Source of the DNA: Allobosea vaviloviae
Lineage (GTDB): Bacteria; Pseudomonadota; Alphaproteobacteria; Rhizobiales; Beijerinckiaceae
Length of the DNA stretch: 64,000 nt
Assembly (NCBI RefSeq): GCF_001298265.1
Contig: NZ_LGSZ01000048.1
Span: forward strand, 395,652 to 459,651
Reading direction: 5' to 3'
Shown: in pieces, positions 44,995 to 54,144 of the stretch
Layout of the letters: the number at the start of each line of letters is the position of its first letter
Position numbering within the stretch: position 1 is the first letter of the stretch
The notes under the pieces: generated by a model
Databases searched by the model: none
What the model saw: the letters and a program-made list of their open reading frames with translations, nothing else
Told to the model about the DNA's origin: nothing
Made by a program: the position numbers and the translations under genes

Positions 44995-45186
44995 ATGGGT
45001 AGCACCATGGACAAGGTCAAGGGCATGGCCAACGAGGCCACCGGCAACGTCAAGCAGGCCGCTGGCAAGGCGATGGACAAGCCCGAGCTCGAGGCCGAGG
45101 GCTTCGCTCAGGAGCGCAAGGGCGAGGCCCAGCAGGCGCTCGGCAAGGGCAAGGATGCCGTCAAGAAGGTGGTCGACAAGGCCTGA
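44995..45186 (+). CDS. CsbD family small stress protein
   Basis: 63 aa from ATG 44995 (MGSTMDKVKGMANEATGN) with GAGAGG upstream; frame open to 44863 but without coding character. The CsbD pattern of Lys/Ala/Gly-rich amphipathic repeats with NEATGNVKQAAGKAM is clear. These small, highly charged proteins accumulate under general or salt stress. Followed by its own terminator, so it forms a monocistronic unit. Confidence 0.92.
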   Translation: MGSTMDKVKGMANEATGNVKQAAGKAMDKPELEAEGFAQERKGEAQQALGKGKDAVKKVVDKA

Positions 45187-45210
45187 TTTCGATCAGAGCT
45201 TGACCAAGAA

Positions 45211-45236
45211 CGGGCCGCCGCGAGGCGGCCCGTTTT
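45211..45236 (+). terminator. Terminator after the CsbD gene
   Basis: GGGCCGCC, loop GCGA, GGCGGCCC and GTTTTG, about 25 bp after the stop. Confidence 0.88.
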
Positions 45237-45266
45237 GCTGTGCATTCACGCCGATGTTCAATCCGG

Positions 45267-45308
45267 GTCGTCATCCCGGGCGCAGCGCAGCGTAGACCCG
45301 GGATGACG
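45267..45308. repeat. Intergenic palindromic mosaic repeat, copy 6 (short form)
   Basis: GTCGTCATCCCGGGCGCAGC then GCAGCGTAGACCCGGGATGAC. A single-core form between csbD and dnaJ (convergent). Confidence 0.7.
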
Positions 45309-45337
45309 CCGAGGATGTTGGCCGGTCGCGGAGCGAT

Positions 45338-46468
45338 TCAGGCCGCCCCGCCGATGCCGCCGAGGAAGTCCTTCACCCGGCCGAAGAAGCCGGCGGCCTC
45401 CGGATGCGTCGCGCCTGAGCTTTCGCGCTCGAATTCCAGCAGCAGCTCGCGCTGCCGGGCTGTCAGCTTCTGCGGCGTCTCGACCACGACCTGGATGTAG
45501 AGGTCGCCGGTCTCGCGCGAGCGCAGCACGCTCATGCCCTTGCCCTTGAGGCGGAACTGCTTGCCGGTCTGCGTGCCCTCGGGAACCTTCACCCTGGCCT
45601 GCTCGCCGGTCAGCGTCGGCACCTCGATCTCGCCGCCGAGCGCCGCCGATGTCAGGCCGAGCGGCACGCGGCAGAACAAATCGGCGCCGTCGCGCTGGAA
45701 GATGGCGTGCGGCGCGATCGAGAGGAAGATGTAGAGATCGCCCGCCGGTCCGCCGCGCAGGCCGGCCTCGCCCTCCCCGGCAAGCCGGATGCGGGTTCCA
45801 TCCTCGACGCCGGCGGGGATGTTGACCGAGAGCGTGCGCTCGCGGGTGACGCGGCCGGCGCCCTGGCAGTTCTTGCAGGGATCGTCGATGATCTCGCCGC
45901 GGCCCGAGCAGGTCGGGCAGGTGCGTTCGACCGAGAAGAAGCCCTGGTTGGCGCGGACGCGGCCATGGCCGCCACAGGTCGGGCATTGCCGGGACTTCGA
46001 GCCGGGCTTGGCGCCGGTGCCGGAACAGACCTCGCAGGCGATGGAGGTCGGCACGCGGATCGAGGCGTTCTTGCCCGCAAACGCATCCTCCAGCCCGATT
46101 TCGAGGTTGTAGCGCAGATCGGCGCCGCGCTCGCGGCCGTTGGCCGCGCGCGGCCCGCCGCGTCCGCCGCGCTCGCCGAAGAAGGAATCGAAGATGTCCG
46201 ACATGAAGTCGGAGAATTCGGGACCTTGCTGGCCGCCGCCGTGCTCGAAGGCGGCATGGCCATGACGGTCGTAGGCTGCGCGCTTCTGGCCGTCGGACAG
46301 AACCTGATAGGCCTCGTTCAGCTCCTTGAACTTGGCCTCGGCTGCCGTGTCGCCGGGGTGGCGGTCTGGATGGCAGCCCATGGCGAGCTTGCGGAAGGCG
46401 CTTTTCAGCTCCGTCTCGCTCGCGGTCTTCGAGACGCCGAGGATTTCGTAATAGTCGCGCTTGGACAT
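45338..46468 (-). CDS. dnaJ: Chaperone protein DnaJ
   Basis: 376 aa from ATG 46468 ([11 protein letters not shown]); open frame to 46534 is not coding. The J-domain has the HPD motif (CHPDRHPGD). A Gly-rich region is followed by four zinc CxxCxGxG-type repeats ([12 protein letters not shown] to CKNCQGAGR), then the C-terminal substrate domains. DnaJ is the Hsp40 partner of DnaK, encoded 156 bp upstream on the same strand. Confidence 0.96.
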   Translation of the reverse strand: MSKRDYYEILGVSKTASETELKSAFRKLAMGCHPDRHPGDTAAEAKFKELNEAYQVLSDGQKRAAYDRHGHAAFEHGGGQQGPEFSDFMSDIFDSFFGERGGRGGPRAANGRERGADLRYNLEIGLEDAFAGKNASIRVPTSIACEVCSGTGAKPGSKSRQCPTCGGHGRVRANQGFFSVERTCPTCSGRGEIIDDPCKNCQGAGRVTRERTLSVNIPAGVEDGTRIRLAGEGEAGLRGGPAGDLYIFLSIAPHAIFQRDGADLFCRVPLGLTSAALGGEIEVPTLTGEQARVKVPEGTQTGKQFRLKGKGMSVLRSRETGDLYIQVVVETPQKLTARQRELLLEFERESSGATHPEAAGFFGRVKDFLGGIGGAA

Positions 46469-46504
46469 CAAACAGCGGCCCCTTCGTTTCCCCGCAGCAT
46501 CAGG

Positions 46505-46606
46505 ATCGGGCTCAAGCCCGGCCAGGATGCGCAAGGAAACGAGAATGTTTCGTCACGACGCATTCCCGTAACGAGATGGCCGGGTCAAGCCCGGCCATGA
46601 CGTCGT
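46505..46606. repeat. Intergenic palindromic mosaic repeat, copy 7, between dnaK and dnaJ
   Basis: ATCGGGCTCAAGCCCGGCC at 46505-46523 and GAGATGGCCGGGTCAAG, CCCGGCCATGACGTC near 46572-46604. The repeat fills most of the dnaK-dnaJ gap and may form RNA structure that sets the DnaJ to DnaK ratio. Confidence 0.7.
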
Positions 46607-46624
46607 CATTGAAGAGAAGAGGGC

Positions 46625-48547
46625 TCAGGCGCTCTTCTTCTTGTCGCCCTTGTCGTCGCTGACGTCCTTGAAGTCGGCGTCGATGACGTCGTCCTTCTTG
46701 GCGTCGGCCGATTCCGGCTCGCCGTCGGCGGCACCTTCCGCCTGGCTGGCGGCATACATCGCCTCGCCGAGCTTCATCGAGGCCTGCATCACATCCGTGG
46801 TGCGCGACGCGATCGTCTCGGCATTGTCCTCAGCCAGCGCGGCCTTCAGCGCCTCGACGGCCGTCTCGATCGCGCCCTTGTCAGCGGCGGAGACCTTGTC
46901 GCCATAGTCCTTCAGCGACTTCTCGGTCGAGTGGACCAGGCTCTCGCCCTGGTTCCTGGCCTCGACCAGCTCGCGACGCTTCTTGTCCTCGGCGGCGTTG
47001 GCTTCCGCGTCCTTGACCATCTTCTGGATGTCGGCGTCGGAAAGACCACCCGACGCCTGGATCCGGATCTGCTGCTCCTTGTTGGTGGCCTTGTCCTTCG
47101 CCGTCACCGAGACGATGCCGTTGGCGTCAATGTCGAAGGTCACCTCGATCTGCGGCATGCCGCGAGGGGAGGGCGGGATGCCCATCAGGTCGAACTGGCC
47201 GAGCATCTTGTTGTCGGCCGCCATCTCGCGCTCGCCCTGGAAGACCCGGATCGTCACCGCGCCCTGATTGTCCTCGGCGGTGGAGAAGACCTGGCTCTTC
47301 TTGGTCGGGATCGTGGTGTTGCGGTCGATCAGGCGCGTGAACACGCCACCCAGCGTCTCGATGCCGAGCGACAGCGGGGTCACGTCGAGCAGCAGCACGT
47401 CCTTGACGTCGCCCTGCAGCACGCCGGCCTGGATCGCGGCGCCGATGGCGACGACCTCGTCGGGGTTGACGCCCTTATGCGGCTCCTTGCCGAAGAACTG
47501 CTTCACGACCTCCTGGACCTTCGGCATGCGGGTCATGCCACCGACGAGAACGACCTCATCGATCTGGCCCGCCGACAGGCCGGCATCCTTGAGCGCCTTG
47601 CGGCAGGGCTCGATGGTGCGCTGGACGAGATCGTCGACCAGGCTTTCGAACTTGGCGCGCGACAGCTTGATGGCGAGATGCTTCGGACCCGAGGCGTCCG
47701 CCGTGATGTAGGGCAGGTTGATCTCGGTCTGGGCCGTGGTCGACAGCTCGATCTTGGCCTTCTCGGCGGCTTCCTTCAGGCGCTGCAGCGCGAGCTTGTC
47801 CTTCTTCAGGTCGATGCCCTGCTCGCGCTTGAACTCGTCGGCGAGATACTCGACCAGGCGCATGTCGAAGTCTTCGCCGCCGAGGAAGGTGTCGCCATTG
47901 GTCGATTTGACCTCGAAGACGCCGTCGCCGATCTCGAGGATCGAGACGTCGAAGGTGCCGCCGCCGAGGTCATAGACCGCGATCGTGCCGGCCTGCTTCT
48001 TGTCGAGGCCATACGCTAGAGCGGCGGCCGTCGGCTCGTTGATAATGCGCAGCACCTCGAGGCCGGCGATGCGGCCGGCATCCTTGGTGGCCTGGCGCTG
48101 GGCGTCGTTGAAATAGGCCGGGACCGTGATGACGGCTTGGGTGACGGCGGCGCCGAGATAGGCTTCGGCCGTCTCCTTCATCTTGGTCAGCGTGAAGGCC
48201 GAGATCTGCGAGGGCGAATAGTCCTTGCCGTCGGCTTCGACCCAGGCATCGCCAGCGGACGACTTCTTGATCTTGTAGGGGACGAGATTCATGTCCTTCT
48301 GCGTCATCGGATCGTCGAACGGACGGCCGATCAGGCGCTTGATCGCGAAGAAGGTACGCTCCGGATTGGTGACCGCCTGGCGCTTGGCAGGCTGGCCGAC
48401 CAGACGCTCGCCATCGTCGGTGATGGCGACGATCGACGGCGTGGTGCGCGCGCCTTCCGAGTTCTCGATGACTTTAGGCGTAGAGCCTTCCATGACCGCG
48501 ACGCAGGAGTTGGTCGTGCCGAGGTCGATACCGATAACTTTACCCAT
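46625..48547 (-). CDS. dnaK: Chaperone protein DnaK (Hsp70)
   Basis: 640 aa, normal size. The N-terminal [18 protein letters not shown], the phosphate loop [15 protein letters not shown] and the substrate-domain [18 protein letters not shown] are diagnostic. The C-terminal tail ends in a Lys/Asp-rich stretch ([13 protein letters not shown]). ATP-dependent folding with DnaJ and GrpE; no grpE is in this window. It has an RpoH-type promoter at 48697-48726 and a long 5' region. Confidence 0.98.
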   Translation of the reverse strand: MGKVIGIDLGTTNSCVAVMEGSTPKVIENSEGARTTPSIVAITDDGERLVGQPAKRQAVTNPERTFFAIKRLIGRPFDDPMTQKDMNLVPYKIKKSSAGDAWVEADGKDYSPSQISAFTLTKMKETAEAYLGAAVTQAVITVPAYFNDAQRQATKDAGRIAGLEVLRIINEPTAAALAYGLDKKQAGTIAVYDLGGGTFDVSILEIGDGVFEVKSTNGDTFLGGEDFDMRLVEYLADEFKREQGIDLKKDKLALQRLKEAAEKAKIELSTTAQTEINLPYITADASGPKHLAIKLSRAKFESLVDDLVQRTIEPCRKALKDAGLSAGQIDEVVLVGGMTRMPKVQEVVKQFFGKEPHKGVNPDEVVAIGAAIQAGVLQGDVKDVLLLDVTPLSLGIETLGGVFTRLIDRNTTIPTKKSQVFSTAEDNQGAVTIRVFQGEREMAADNKMLGQFDLMGIPPSPRGMPQIEVTFDIDANGIVSVTAKDKATNKEQQIRIQASGGLSDADIQKMVKDAEANAAEDKKRRELVEARNQGESLVHSTEKSLKDYGDKVSAADKGAIETAVEALKAALAEDNAETIASRTTDVMQASMKLGEAMYAASQAEGAADGEPESADAKKDDVIDADFKDVSDDKGDKKKSA

Positions 48548-48696
48548 GGAGGGGATCCCTTTTAAATTGAGCAGATCGCCGACCTGCGGCGCTTGGCGCC
48601 ACCTGCCGGCCCATGGACCGGTTCGCCCCCGCCTGTTGCGGCGAACGAAACCGGCATTCCACGTTTGACGGTCGTGAAACCGCCCCTTGGCGGCGT

Positions 48697-48726
48697 ATAT
48701 AGTGAGGGTGTTCCTACCCTTGCAAG
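48697..48726 (-). promoter_or_regulatory. Alphaproteobacterial RpoH promoter of dnaK
   Basis: On the minus strand CTTGCA (48726-48721), 18 nt, then CTATATACG (48702-48694). This fits the alphaproteobacterial heat-shock consensus CTTG-N17/18-CYTATnTnnG. It lies about 150 bp before the dnaK start. Confidence 0.7.
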
Positions 48727-48842
48727 ACAGGCGAGCCGATTAAGAACCGCAGGCGGCTCAGGTTTTCGGTGCCACGGCTGATGCTTGCGCATTGCTGGGC
48801 AGTGTTGCGAATGTGCCCTTGCGCGCCGGCTCGCGACATTTC

Positions 48843-49772
48843 ATGCAAAAGCGGCTGTTACAGTTCAAAACTGGGCGCTTCGTGACCAACCAGACGCATC
48901 TTGCCATCCGCTTTGCCGTTCTGGCCCTCGCCGGCTGGTCGCAGGCCGCGCTTGCGCAGCCGCTGCAATTGCCAGGCGCGCAGCCCTTCAATGCGCCGGG
49001 CACGCAGCAGGCCGCGCCGCCCTCCACCGGCGGGCCGGCCATCCCCCGGGCGCCGTCGATGCCGGCGATCAAGGTTGCGGGCGAGGATGCCATCATCGGG
49101 CGCCCGCTGCGTCACAATGGCGGCCTGGGCGAGGCCACGTTCGAGAAGACCGCAGGCGGCTTCGGGCTGAAGCTCACCGTCGACGGTTTCCAGGCGAGCA
49201 ATCTCGTCGAGCCCTGCGCCGTCTCCTTCGGCGAAACGCCGCTTCCGGTTGTCTCTCTGGGTCGCCCGGCCGGCGTGCCGCGCTATCGGCTCGAGGCTCC
49301 GATCTGCCCGATCGTCTTCGACGTGCTCGACGGCGCCTTCCTCGTGGTCGAGCCGGCGCAGCCCTGCGTGGTCGAGGCCGCCGCCTGCCGGATCGATCCA
49401 CGCGGCCTGTGGGGGCCCGATGCGCGCACGCTGCCCGCGCGTGCCAAGGAGATCGAGGCTGCACGCGGCGTCGCCGAGCGGGCGGTGCGCGAGGGTTACC
49501 GCACCTTGACGGCCAAGGCGGACGCGGTCGATCAACGCACGATCGCCCGCGAACAGGCGAGTTTTTCCGCCGAGCGCGAACTGATCTGCCGCTCCTATCA
49601 GCGCGAGGGCCAGATCGGCTTCTGCGGCGCACGCCTGACCGAGGCCCGGGCCGCGTCGATCCGCGCCCGTCTCGGCATCACCACCGAACCGGCCAAGCCT
49701 GCCGCCAAGCCGAGGCCGCGCCCGGCTGCGCCACCGGCCGGAGCCGGGCCGTTGTCGCTGACGCCGCAATAG
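48843..49772 (+). CDS. Unknown exported protein
   Basis: 309 aa from ATG 48843; GTG 48882 is an alternative that gives a standard-length signal peptide ending AALAQ. No family is recognised. The Pro/Ala-rich segment (about 40-75) is followed by a folded domain with four Cys (EPCAVSFGE, APICPIVFDV, QPCVV, AACRIDP), suggesting disulfides. A helical segment (about 210-265) with two more Cys follows, then a Lys/Pro/Ala-rich tail. The cysteines fit the dsbD-like gene that follows on the same strand 190 bp later. Confidence 0.7.
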   Translation: MQKRLLQFKTGRFVTNQTHLAIRFAVLALAGWSQAALAQPLQLPGAQPFNAPGTQQAAPPSTGGPAIPRAPSMPAIKVAGEDAIIGRPLRHNGGLGEATFEKTAGGFGLKLTVDGFQASNLVEPCAVSFGETPLPVVSLGRPAGVPRYRLEAPICPIVFDVLDGAFLVVEPAQPCVVEAAACRIDPRGLWGPDARTLPARAKEIEAARGVAERAVREGYRTLTAKADAVDQRTIAREQASFSAERELICRSYQREGQIGFCGARLTEARAASIRARLGITTEPAKPAAKPRPRPAAPPAGAGPLSLTPQ

Positions 49773-49964
49773 CCGGTCGCGCCCAGCCTGCCATCTTCGG
49801 GACGATCGCTGACAGCCAGGCCACACGCATTGCACGCAGGTCGGCGCTGCCCGAGAATGGCCGAGATCAGCGGCTATACCGGCTTTCAGTCTCACTGCCT
49901 TGTCATTGGTGCCTGCTGTCACGATAGGGCATCTGTAAGCGGCACGCGGCTTTTGAAAAGGACG

Positions 49965-52169
49965 ATGCAAGGCATGGCTCCGGCATTCCGCAACGGCTTC
50001 TTGCGCAAAACGGGACTGGCGCTCGCGCTGCTGGCGCCAGGTCTTCTTGCGCCAGGTCTGCTGGCGTCTGGTCTTGCCGTCGCGGCCGAATCCGCCGCCG
50101 TGTCCACGCCTCGGGTCACGGTGACGCTGCTGTCGAGCCGCGACGCGGTGGCGCCGGGCGAACGCTTCCAGGTTGCGCTCGTCCAGAAAATGGCGCGCGG
50201 CTGGCACACCTACTGGCAGAATCCCGGCGATTCCGGCGAGGCGACCCGTATCAGTTGGACGCTGTCGCAAGGCGCGACCGCAGGCGAGATCCAATGGCCG
50301 GCACCGCATGCGATTCCGGTCGAGCCGCTGGTGAATTTCGGTTTCGAGGGCACTTTGCTGCTGCCGGTCGAGATCGCGGTGCCCCAAGATGCCAAACCCG
50401 GCGAGCGCCTGACGCTGACGGCCAACGCGACGTGGCTGGTCTGCGAGAAGATCTGCATTCCCGAGGAAGGCGCCTTCACGCTCGATCTGCCGGTCGCGGC
50501 GGCCGCGATCGTCGATGAGGCCGCGCAGGCGCCCATCGACGCGGCGCGCGCCGCGCTTCCGGCCCCGGCCGGCTTCAAGGGCACGCTCGCCGGCGATGGC
50601 GAAGCGCTCGCTTTGACGCTGCCGGGGCTTTCCGGCCCGCCGAGCGAGCTGCGCTTCTTTCCGCTCTCCGACACGCTGATCGACCATGCGGCCAAGCAGG
50701 ATGCGTCGGCTGGCCCCGAGGGCACGGTGCTGCGGCTCGCCCGTTCCAACGCCTTCAAGATCACGAGCGGCGAGGTCGCCGGCGTCCTGACCTTCAAGGA
50801 GGGCGGTCTTGCCCGCTCGCTCAGCCTCGTGGCGACCGCCGATCCCGCGCTGGTCACCAGCGCTGCCGGCTCTGCCGACGCCCTGCGGCCCGCGGTGGTG
50901 CGCATCCCGCTGCCGGTCGAGGGCGCCGACCTGACGCTCTGGGCGGCGCTGGTCTTCGCCTTCGCCGGCGGGCTGATCCTCAACCTCATGCCCTGCGTGC
51001 TGCCGGTGCTCTTCATCAAGGCGCTGGGCTTCGCGCAGCTGGCGCGCGCCAGCCGCGCCGAGGTTCGCGAGCAGGGCCTGCTGTTCCTCGCCGGCGTGAT
51101 CGTCACCTTCTTGGCCCTGGCCTCGATGGTCATGGCGTTTGCGGCCCTTGGGTCCAGCGTCGGCTGGGGCTTCCAGCTGCAATCGCCACCGCTGGTCATC
51201 GCGCTGGCGGTGGTGATGACGCTGATCGGCCTCAACCTGCTCGGTGCCTTCGAGATCGGCACCTCGGCGGCCGGCGTCGGCCATGGCCTCGCCAGCCGCG
51301 GCGGGCGGCTCGGAGCCTTCATGACCGGCGCTCTGGCAGTGGTTGTCGCGACGCCCTGCACCGCCCCCTTCATGGGCGCAGCCGTCGGCTATGCGGTGAC
51401 ACAGCCGCCGGCACTGGGTCTGGCCGTCTTCCTGGCCCTGGCGCTCGGCTTCGCGCTGCCGGTGGTGGCGCTGTCCTTCGCGCCCGGCCTGCTGCGCCTG
51501 CTGCCCAAGCCCGGCCGCTGGATGCTGATCCTGAAGCAGGCTTTCGCCTTCCCGATGTTCGCCACCGCGATCTGGCTGATCTGGGTCGCCTCGGTGCAGG
51601 CGGGTCCGGGCGGGGTCTTGGCGGCTCTCGTCGCCGTGCTGGCGGCGGGCTTCGTCGTCTGGCTGGTCGGAGTCACGCGCGACACGGGCCGCGGCCGGAT
51701 CCTGTCCTCGGCGCTGGCCGTCCTCGTCGTCTTCGCGGCCGGCTGGTTCGTCGTCCAGAGCGCCGCGCCGGAGGCGACGACGGACGCCCGCGCGGGCGAC
51801 ATCCAGGCCTGGACACCCGAGCGCGTCGCGGCCTTGCAGGGCGAGGGGCGGCCCGTCTTCGTCAACTTCACCGCAGCCTGGTGCATCACCTGCCTCGCCA
51901 ATGAGCGCGTCGCGCTCTCGCGCCAGGAGGTCAAGGACGCCTTCGCGGAGCTCAAGGTGAATTATCTCAAGGCCGACTGGACCAACCGCAACAGTCAGAT
52001 CGCCCAGGCGCTGGCCGAGCAGGGCCGGGCCGGCGTGCCGCTCTATCTGTTCTATCCCGCCAGCAAGGGCGGCCAGCCCGAGGTACTGCCGCAACTGCTG
52101 ACGCCGGACATGCTCGTCACCGCCGCCCGGCGCGCCGCCGGCAAGGAGTTGAAGACCGCTGCCCGCTGA
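49965..52169 (+). CDS. dsbD: Thiol:disulfide interchange reductase DsbD/ScsB family
   Basis: About 734 aa from ATG 49965 (AAAGGA upstream) or ATG 49974. Signal region residues 23-37 are three copies of a LAPGL-like pentamer. The periplasmic N-domain of the ScsB/DsbD type (about 45-290) has redox Cys in WLVCEKICIPEEG. The membrane domain (about 320-600) carries Cys in LNLMPCVLPVLFIK and VVATPCTAPF. The C-terminal thioredoxin-like domain has WCITC. It moves electrons from cytosolic thioredoxin to periplasmic proteins. Confidence 0.9.
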   Translation: MQGMAPAFRNGFLRKTGLALALLAPGLLAPGLLASGLAVAAESAAVSTPRVTVTLLSSRDAVAPGERFQVALVQKMARGWHTYWQNPGDSGEATRISWTLSQGATAGEIQWPAPHAIPVEPLVNFGFEGTLLLPVEIAVPQDAKPGERLTLTANATWLVCEKICIPEEGAFTLDLPVAAAAIVDEAAQAPIDAARAALPAPAGFKGTLAGDGEALALTLPGLSGPPSELRFFPLSDTLIDHAAKQDASAGPEGTVLRLARSNAFKITSGEVAGVLTFKEGGLARSLSLVATADPALVTSAAGSADALRPAVVRIPLPVEGADLTLWAALVFAFAGGLILNLMPCVLPVLFIKALGFAQLARASRAEVREQGLLFLAGVIVTFLALASMVMAFAALGSSVGWGFQLQSPPLVIALAVVMTLIGLNLLGAFEIGTSAAGVGHGLASRGGRLGAFMTGALAVVVATPCTAPFMGAAVGYAVTQPPALGLAVFLALALGFALPVVALSFAPGLLRLLPKPGRWMLILKQAFAFPMFATAIWLIWVASVQAGPGGVLAALVAVLAAGFVVWLVGVTRDTGRGRILSSALAVLVVFAAGWFVVQSAAPEATTDARAGDIQAWTPERVAALQGEGRPVFVNFTAAWCITCLANERVALSRQEVKDAFAELKVNYLKADWTNRNSQIAQALAEQGRAGVPLYLFYPASKGGQPEVLPQLLTPDMLVTAARRAAGKELKTAAR

Positions 52170-52218
52170 AAACGTGATCCATGAAGCCCCGCGTGAAGCC
52201 CGAAGACAGGAGACAGTC

Positions 52219-52860
52219 GTGAAAGCCCATCTGACCCGCCAGACTTTCATCGCCGGCCTTGCCCTCGCCAGCCTTTCATTCGGCGCGACAGTCGCGCTCG
52301 CGCAAGGCTCAGCCAAGGTCGGCGCGCCCGCGCCTGTCTTCCAGGCCGTCGATGCCGACGGCAAGACACGCAGCCTCTCCGAATTCGCGGGCAAGACCGT
52401 GATCCTGGAATGGACCAATGCCGACTGCCCCTATGTCCGCAAGCATTACAACAGCGCCACCATGCAGACGCTGCAGAAGGACATGACCAGGGAGGGCGCA
52501 GTCTGGCTTTCGGTCGTGTCCTCGCCGGTCGGCGAGCAGGGCCATGTCGAGGGCCCGCAGGCCAAGGAGCTGACCGTGACGCGCGATGCGGCGCCCACAG
52601 CCGTGCTGCTGGACCCCGACAGCAAGGTCGCCCGCGCCTATGGCGCGACCACCACGCCGCACATATACATCATCGATCCCAAGGGCACGCTCGCCTATAT
52701 GGGCGCGATCGACGACAAGCCCTCCTCCAACGCGGCCAGCCTCACCGGCGCCAAGAGCTATGTCCGGCAGGCGATGGCCGAACTCAAGGCCGGCAAGCCG
52801 GTCTCCGAAGCCGCGACGAAGGCCTATGGCTGCGCGGTGAAATACGCGCCGGTCTCGTAA
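52219..52860 (+). CDS. Exported redoxin (AhpC/TSA-thioredoxin-like)
   Basis: 213 aa from GTG 52219 with AGGAG upstream; ATG 52174 is less likely. Signal peptide ends ALAQG. The thioredoxin-like fold starts KVGAPAPVFQAVDADGK and keeps an active-site Cys in NADCPYVRKHY, with no second Cys in CxxC. A C-terminal Cys (AYGCAVKY) could be the resolving one, as in peroxiredoxins. It starts 49 bp after the dsbD stop, so it is a likely partner that DsbD keeps reduced in the periplasm. Confidence 0.82.
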   Translation: MKAHLTRQTFIAGLALASLSFGATVALAQGSAKVGAPAPVFQAVDADGKTRSLSEFAGKTVILEWTNADCPYVRKHYNSATMQTLQKDMTREGAVWLSVVSSPVGEQGHVEGPQAKELTVTRDAAPTAVLLDPDSKVARAYGATTTPHIYIIDPKGTLAYMGAIDDKPSSNAASLTGAKSYVRQAMAELKAGKPVSEAATKAYGCAVKYAPVS

Positions 52861-52946
52861 GGGCCGGCGGCTTAGCCACGCGCGGGAGGCTCAGCGTCCC
52901 GCGCGGCGGAGGTCTTCGTTTCGAGCGCTACCCGATGATCGCCGCG

Positions 52947-53885
52947 TCACTTCGTGATCGCGTCGATCTCGGCCAGCTCTTCCGCCGTCAGCGCCCATTC
53001 GGCGGCCTTCACATTCGCCGCGATCTGCTCCGGCCTGGTGGCGCCCGCGATGACGCTGGAAATGATCGGCTGGGCTGCGAGCCATGAAAAGGCGAGTCCG
53101 ACCAGGGTCTTAGCCCTAGCCTCGCAGAAGGCGGTGAGCTTCTCGGTCTTCTCCCAGTTGGCCTCGGTCAGGACCTCGGCGGCGCGCGGCGCCTCCCTGG
53201 TCATGCGCGCGCCTTCGGGCATCGGCGCATTGCGCTTGTATTTTCCGGTGAGCAGGCCGTTGGCGAGCGGGAAATAGGGCAGAAGGCCCATGCCGTAATG
53301 CGTGGCGGCCGGGATGAGATCCGATTCGGCGCCGCGCTTGAGCAGGCTGTATTCGTCCTGGGCCGAGGCGAAGCCGGTGACTCCGAGATCGCGCGCGCTC
53401 CAGGCCGCGTCGGCGATCTGCCAGGGCGCGAAATTCGAGCAGCCGATGTAGCGCACCTTGCCCTGGCTGATCAGGTCCTCAAGCGTCCGCAGCGTCTCCT
53501 CGACCGGCGTCAGCGGATCGAACCGGTGCATCTGGTAGAGGTCGATCCAGTCGGTCCTGAGCCGCCTCAGCGAGGCCTCGACCGCATTCATGATGTAACG
53601 GCGCGAACCGCCCTTCATCGTGCCCGCATCGTTCATGTCCATACCGAACTTGGTCGCCAGCACGATGTCCTTGCGGCGCGCGCCGAGCAGCGTGCCCAAC
53701 ACCGTCTCGGAGCCGCCGCGGTTGCCGTAGATATCGGCCGTGTCGAACAGGGTGATGCCATGCTCGATCGCCGCATCGACGACCTTGGCGGCCGCAGCGT
53801 CGTCGATCCGCCCACCGAAATTGTTGCAGCCGAGGCCGACGAGCGAAACGCGCAGGCCCGAGCGGCCGAGATTACGGAACTGCAT
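52947..53885 (-). CDS. Aldo/keto reductase
   Basis: 312 aa from ATG 53885 with AAGGAG upstream; the frame continues to 54110 only as an extension. AKR tetrad residues: Asp and Tyr in LFDTADIYGN, Lys in LATKFG, His in LYQMHRFDP. The C-terminal SVIAGATRPEQIAANVKA binds NADPH. These enzymes reduce aldehydes and ketones; the substrate is unknown. Convergent with the redoxin gene. Confidence 0.93.
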   Translation of the reverse strand: MQFRNLGRSGLRVSLVGLGCNNFGGRIDDAAAAKVVDAAIEHGITLFDTADIYGNRGGSETVLGTLLGARRKDIVLATKFGMDMNDAGTMKGGSRRYIMNAVEASLRRLRTDWIDLYQMHRFDPLTPVEETLRTLEDLISQGKVRYIGCSNFAPWQIADAAWSARDLGVTGFASAQDEYSLLKRGAESDLIPAATHYGMGLLPYFPLANGLLTGKYKRNAPMPEGARMTREAPRAAEVLTEANWEKTEKLTAFCEARAKTLVGLAFSWLAAQPIISSVIAGATRPEQIAANVKAAEWALTAEELAEIDAITK

Positions 53886-54144
53886 GAAAGGCTCCTTCTG
53901 CCGAAGGCAGCACAGGACCAGAGGGCCGCCACCGCGGCAAGCGCTCGGATGGCCGGCACCACTGCTCGGCACGCAAGGCGCGCGCCGGCAGCGTCTCCCC
54001 TGCGAAGCGAGATGGTGCCGCTCCCGGGGATGTCTGCCGGGCTCACCGTTCAGGCGATCGACCGTGAGGCGATTGATCCAGCGCAAGATGGCGGCGGCAC
54101 ATTCGGGCACACTGCGCGATCACAACAACGAGCTGGAGACCACC

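Noticed and set aside
48858..52418. 1186-codon minus-strand frame across the exported unknown and dsbD
   Set aside because: Low-complexity Arg/Gly/Asp/Gln composition typical of antisense in GC-rich DNA; the plus strand has clear families.
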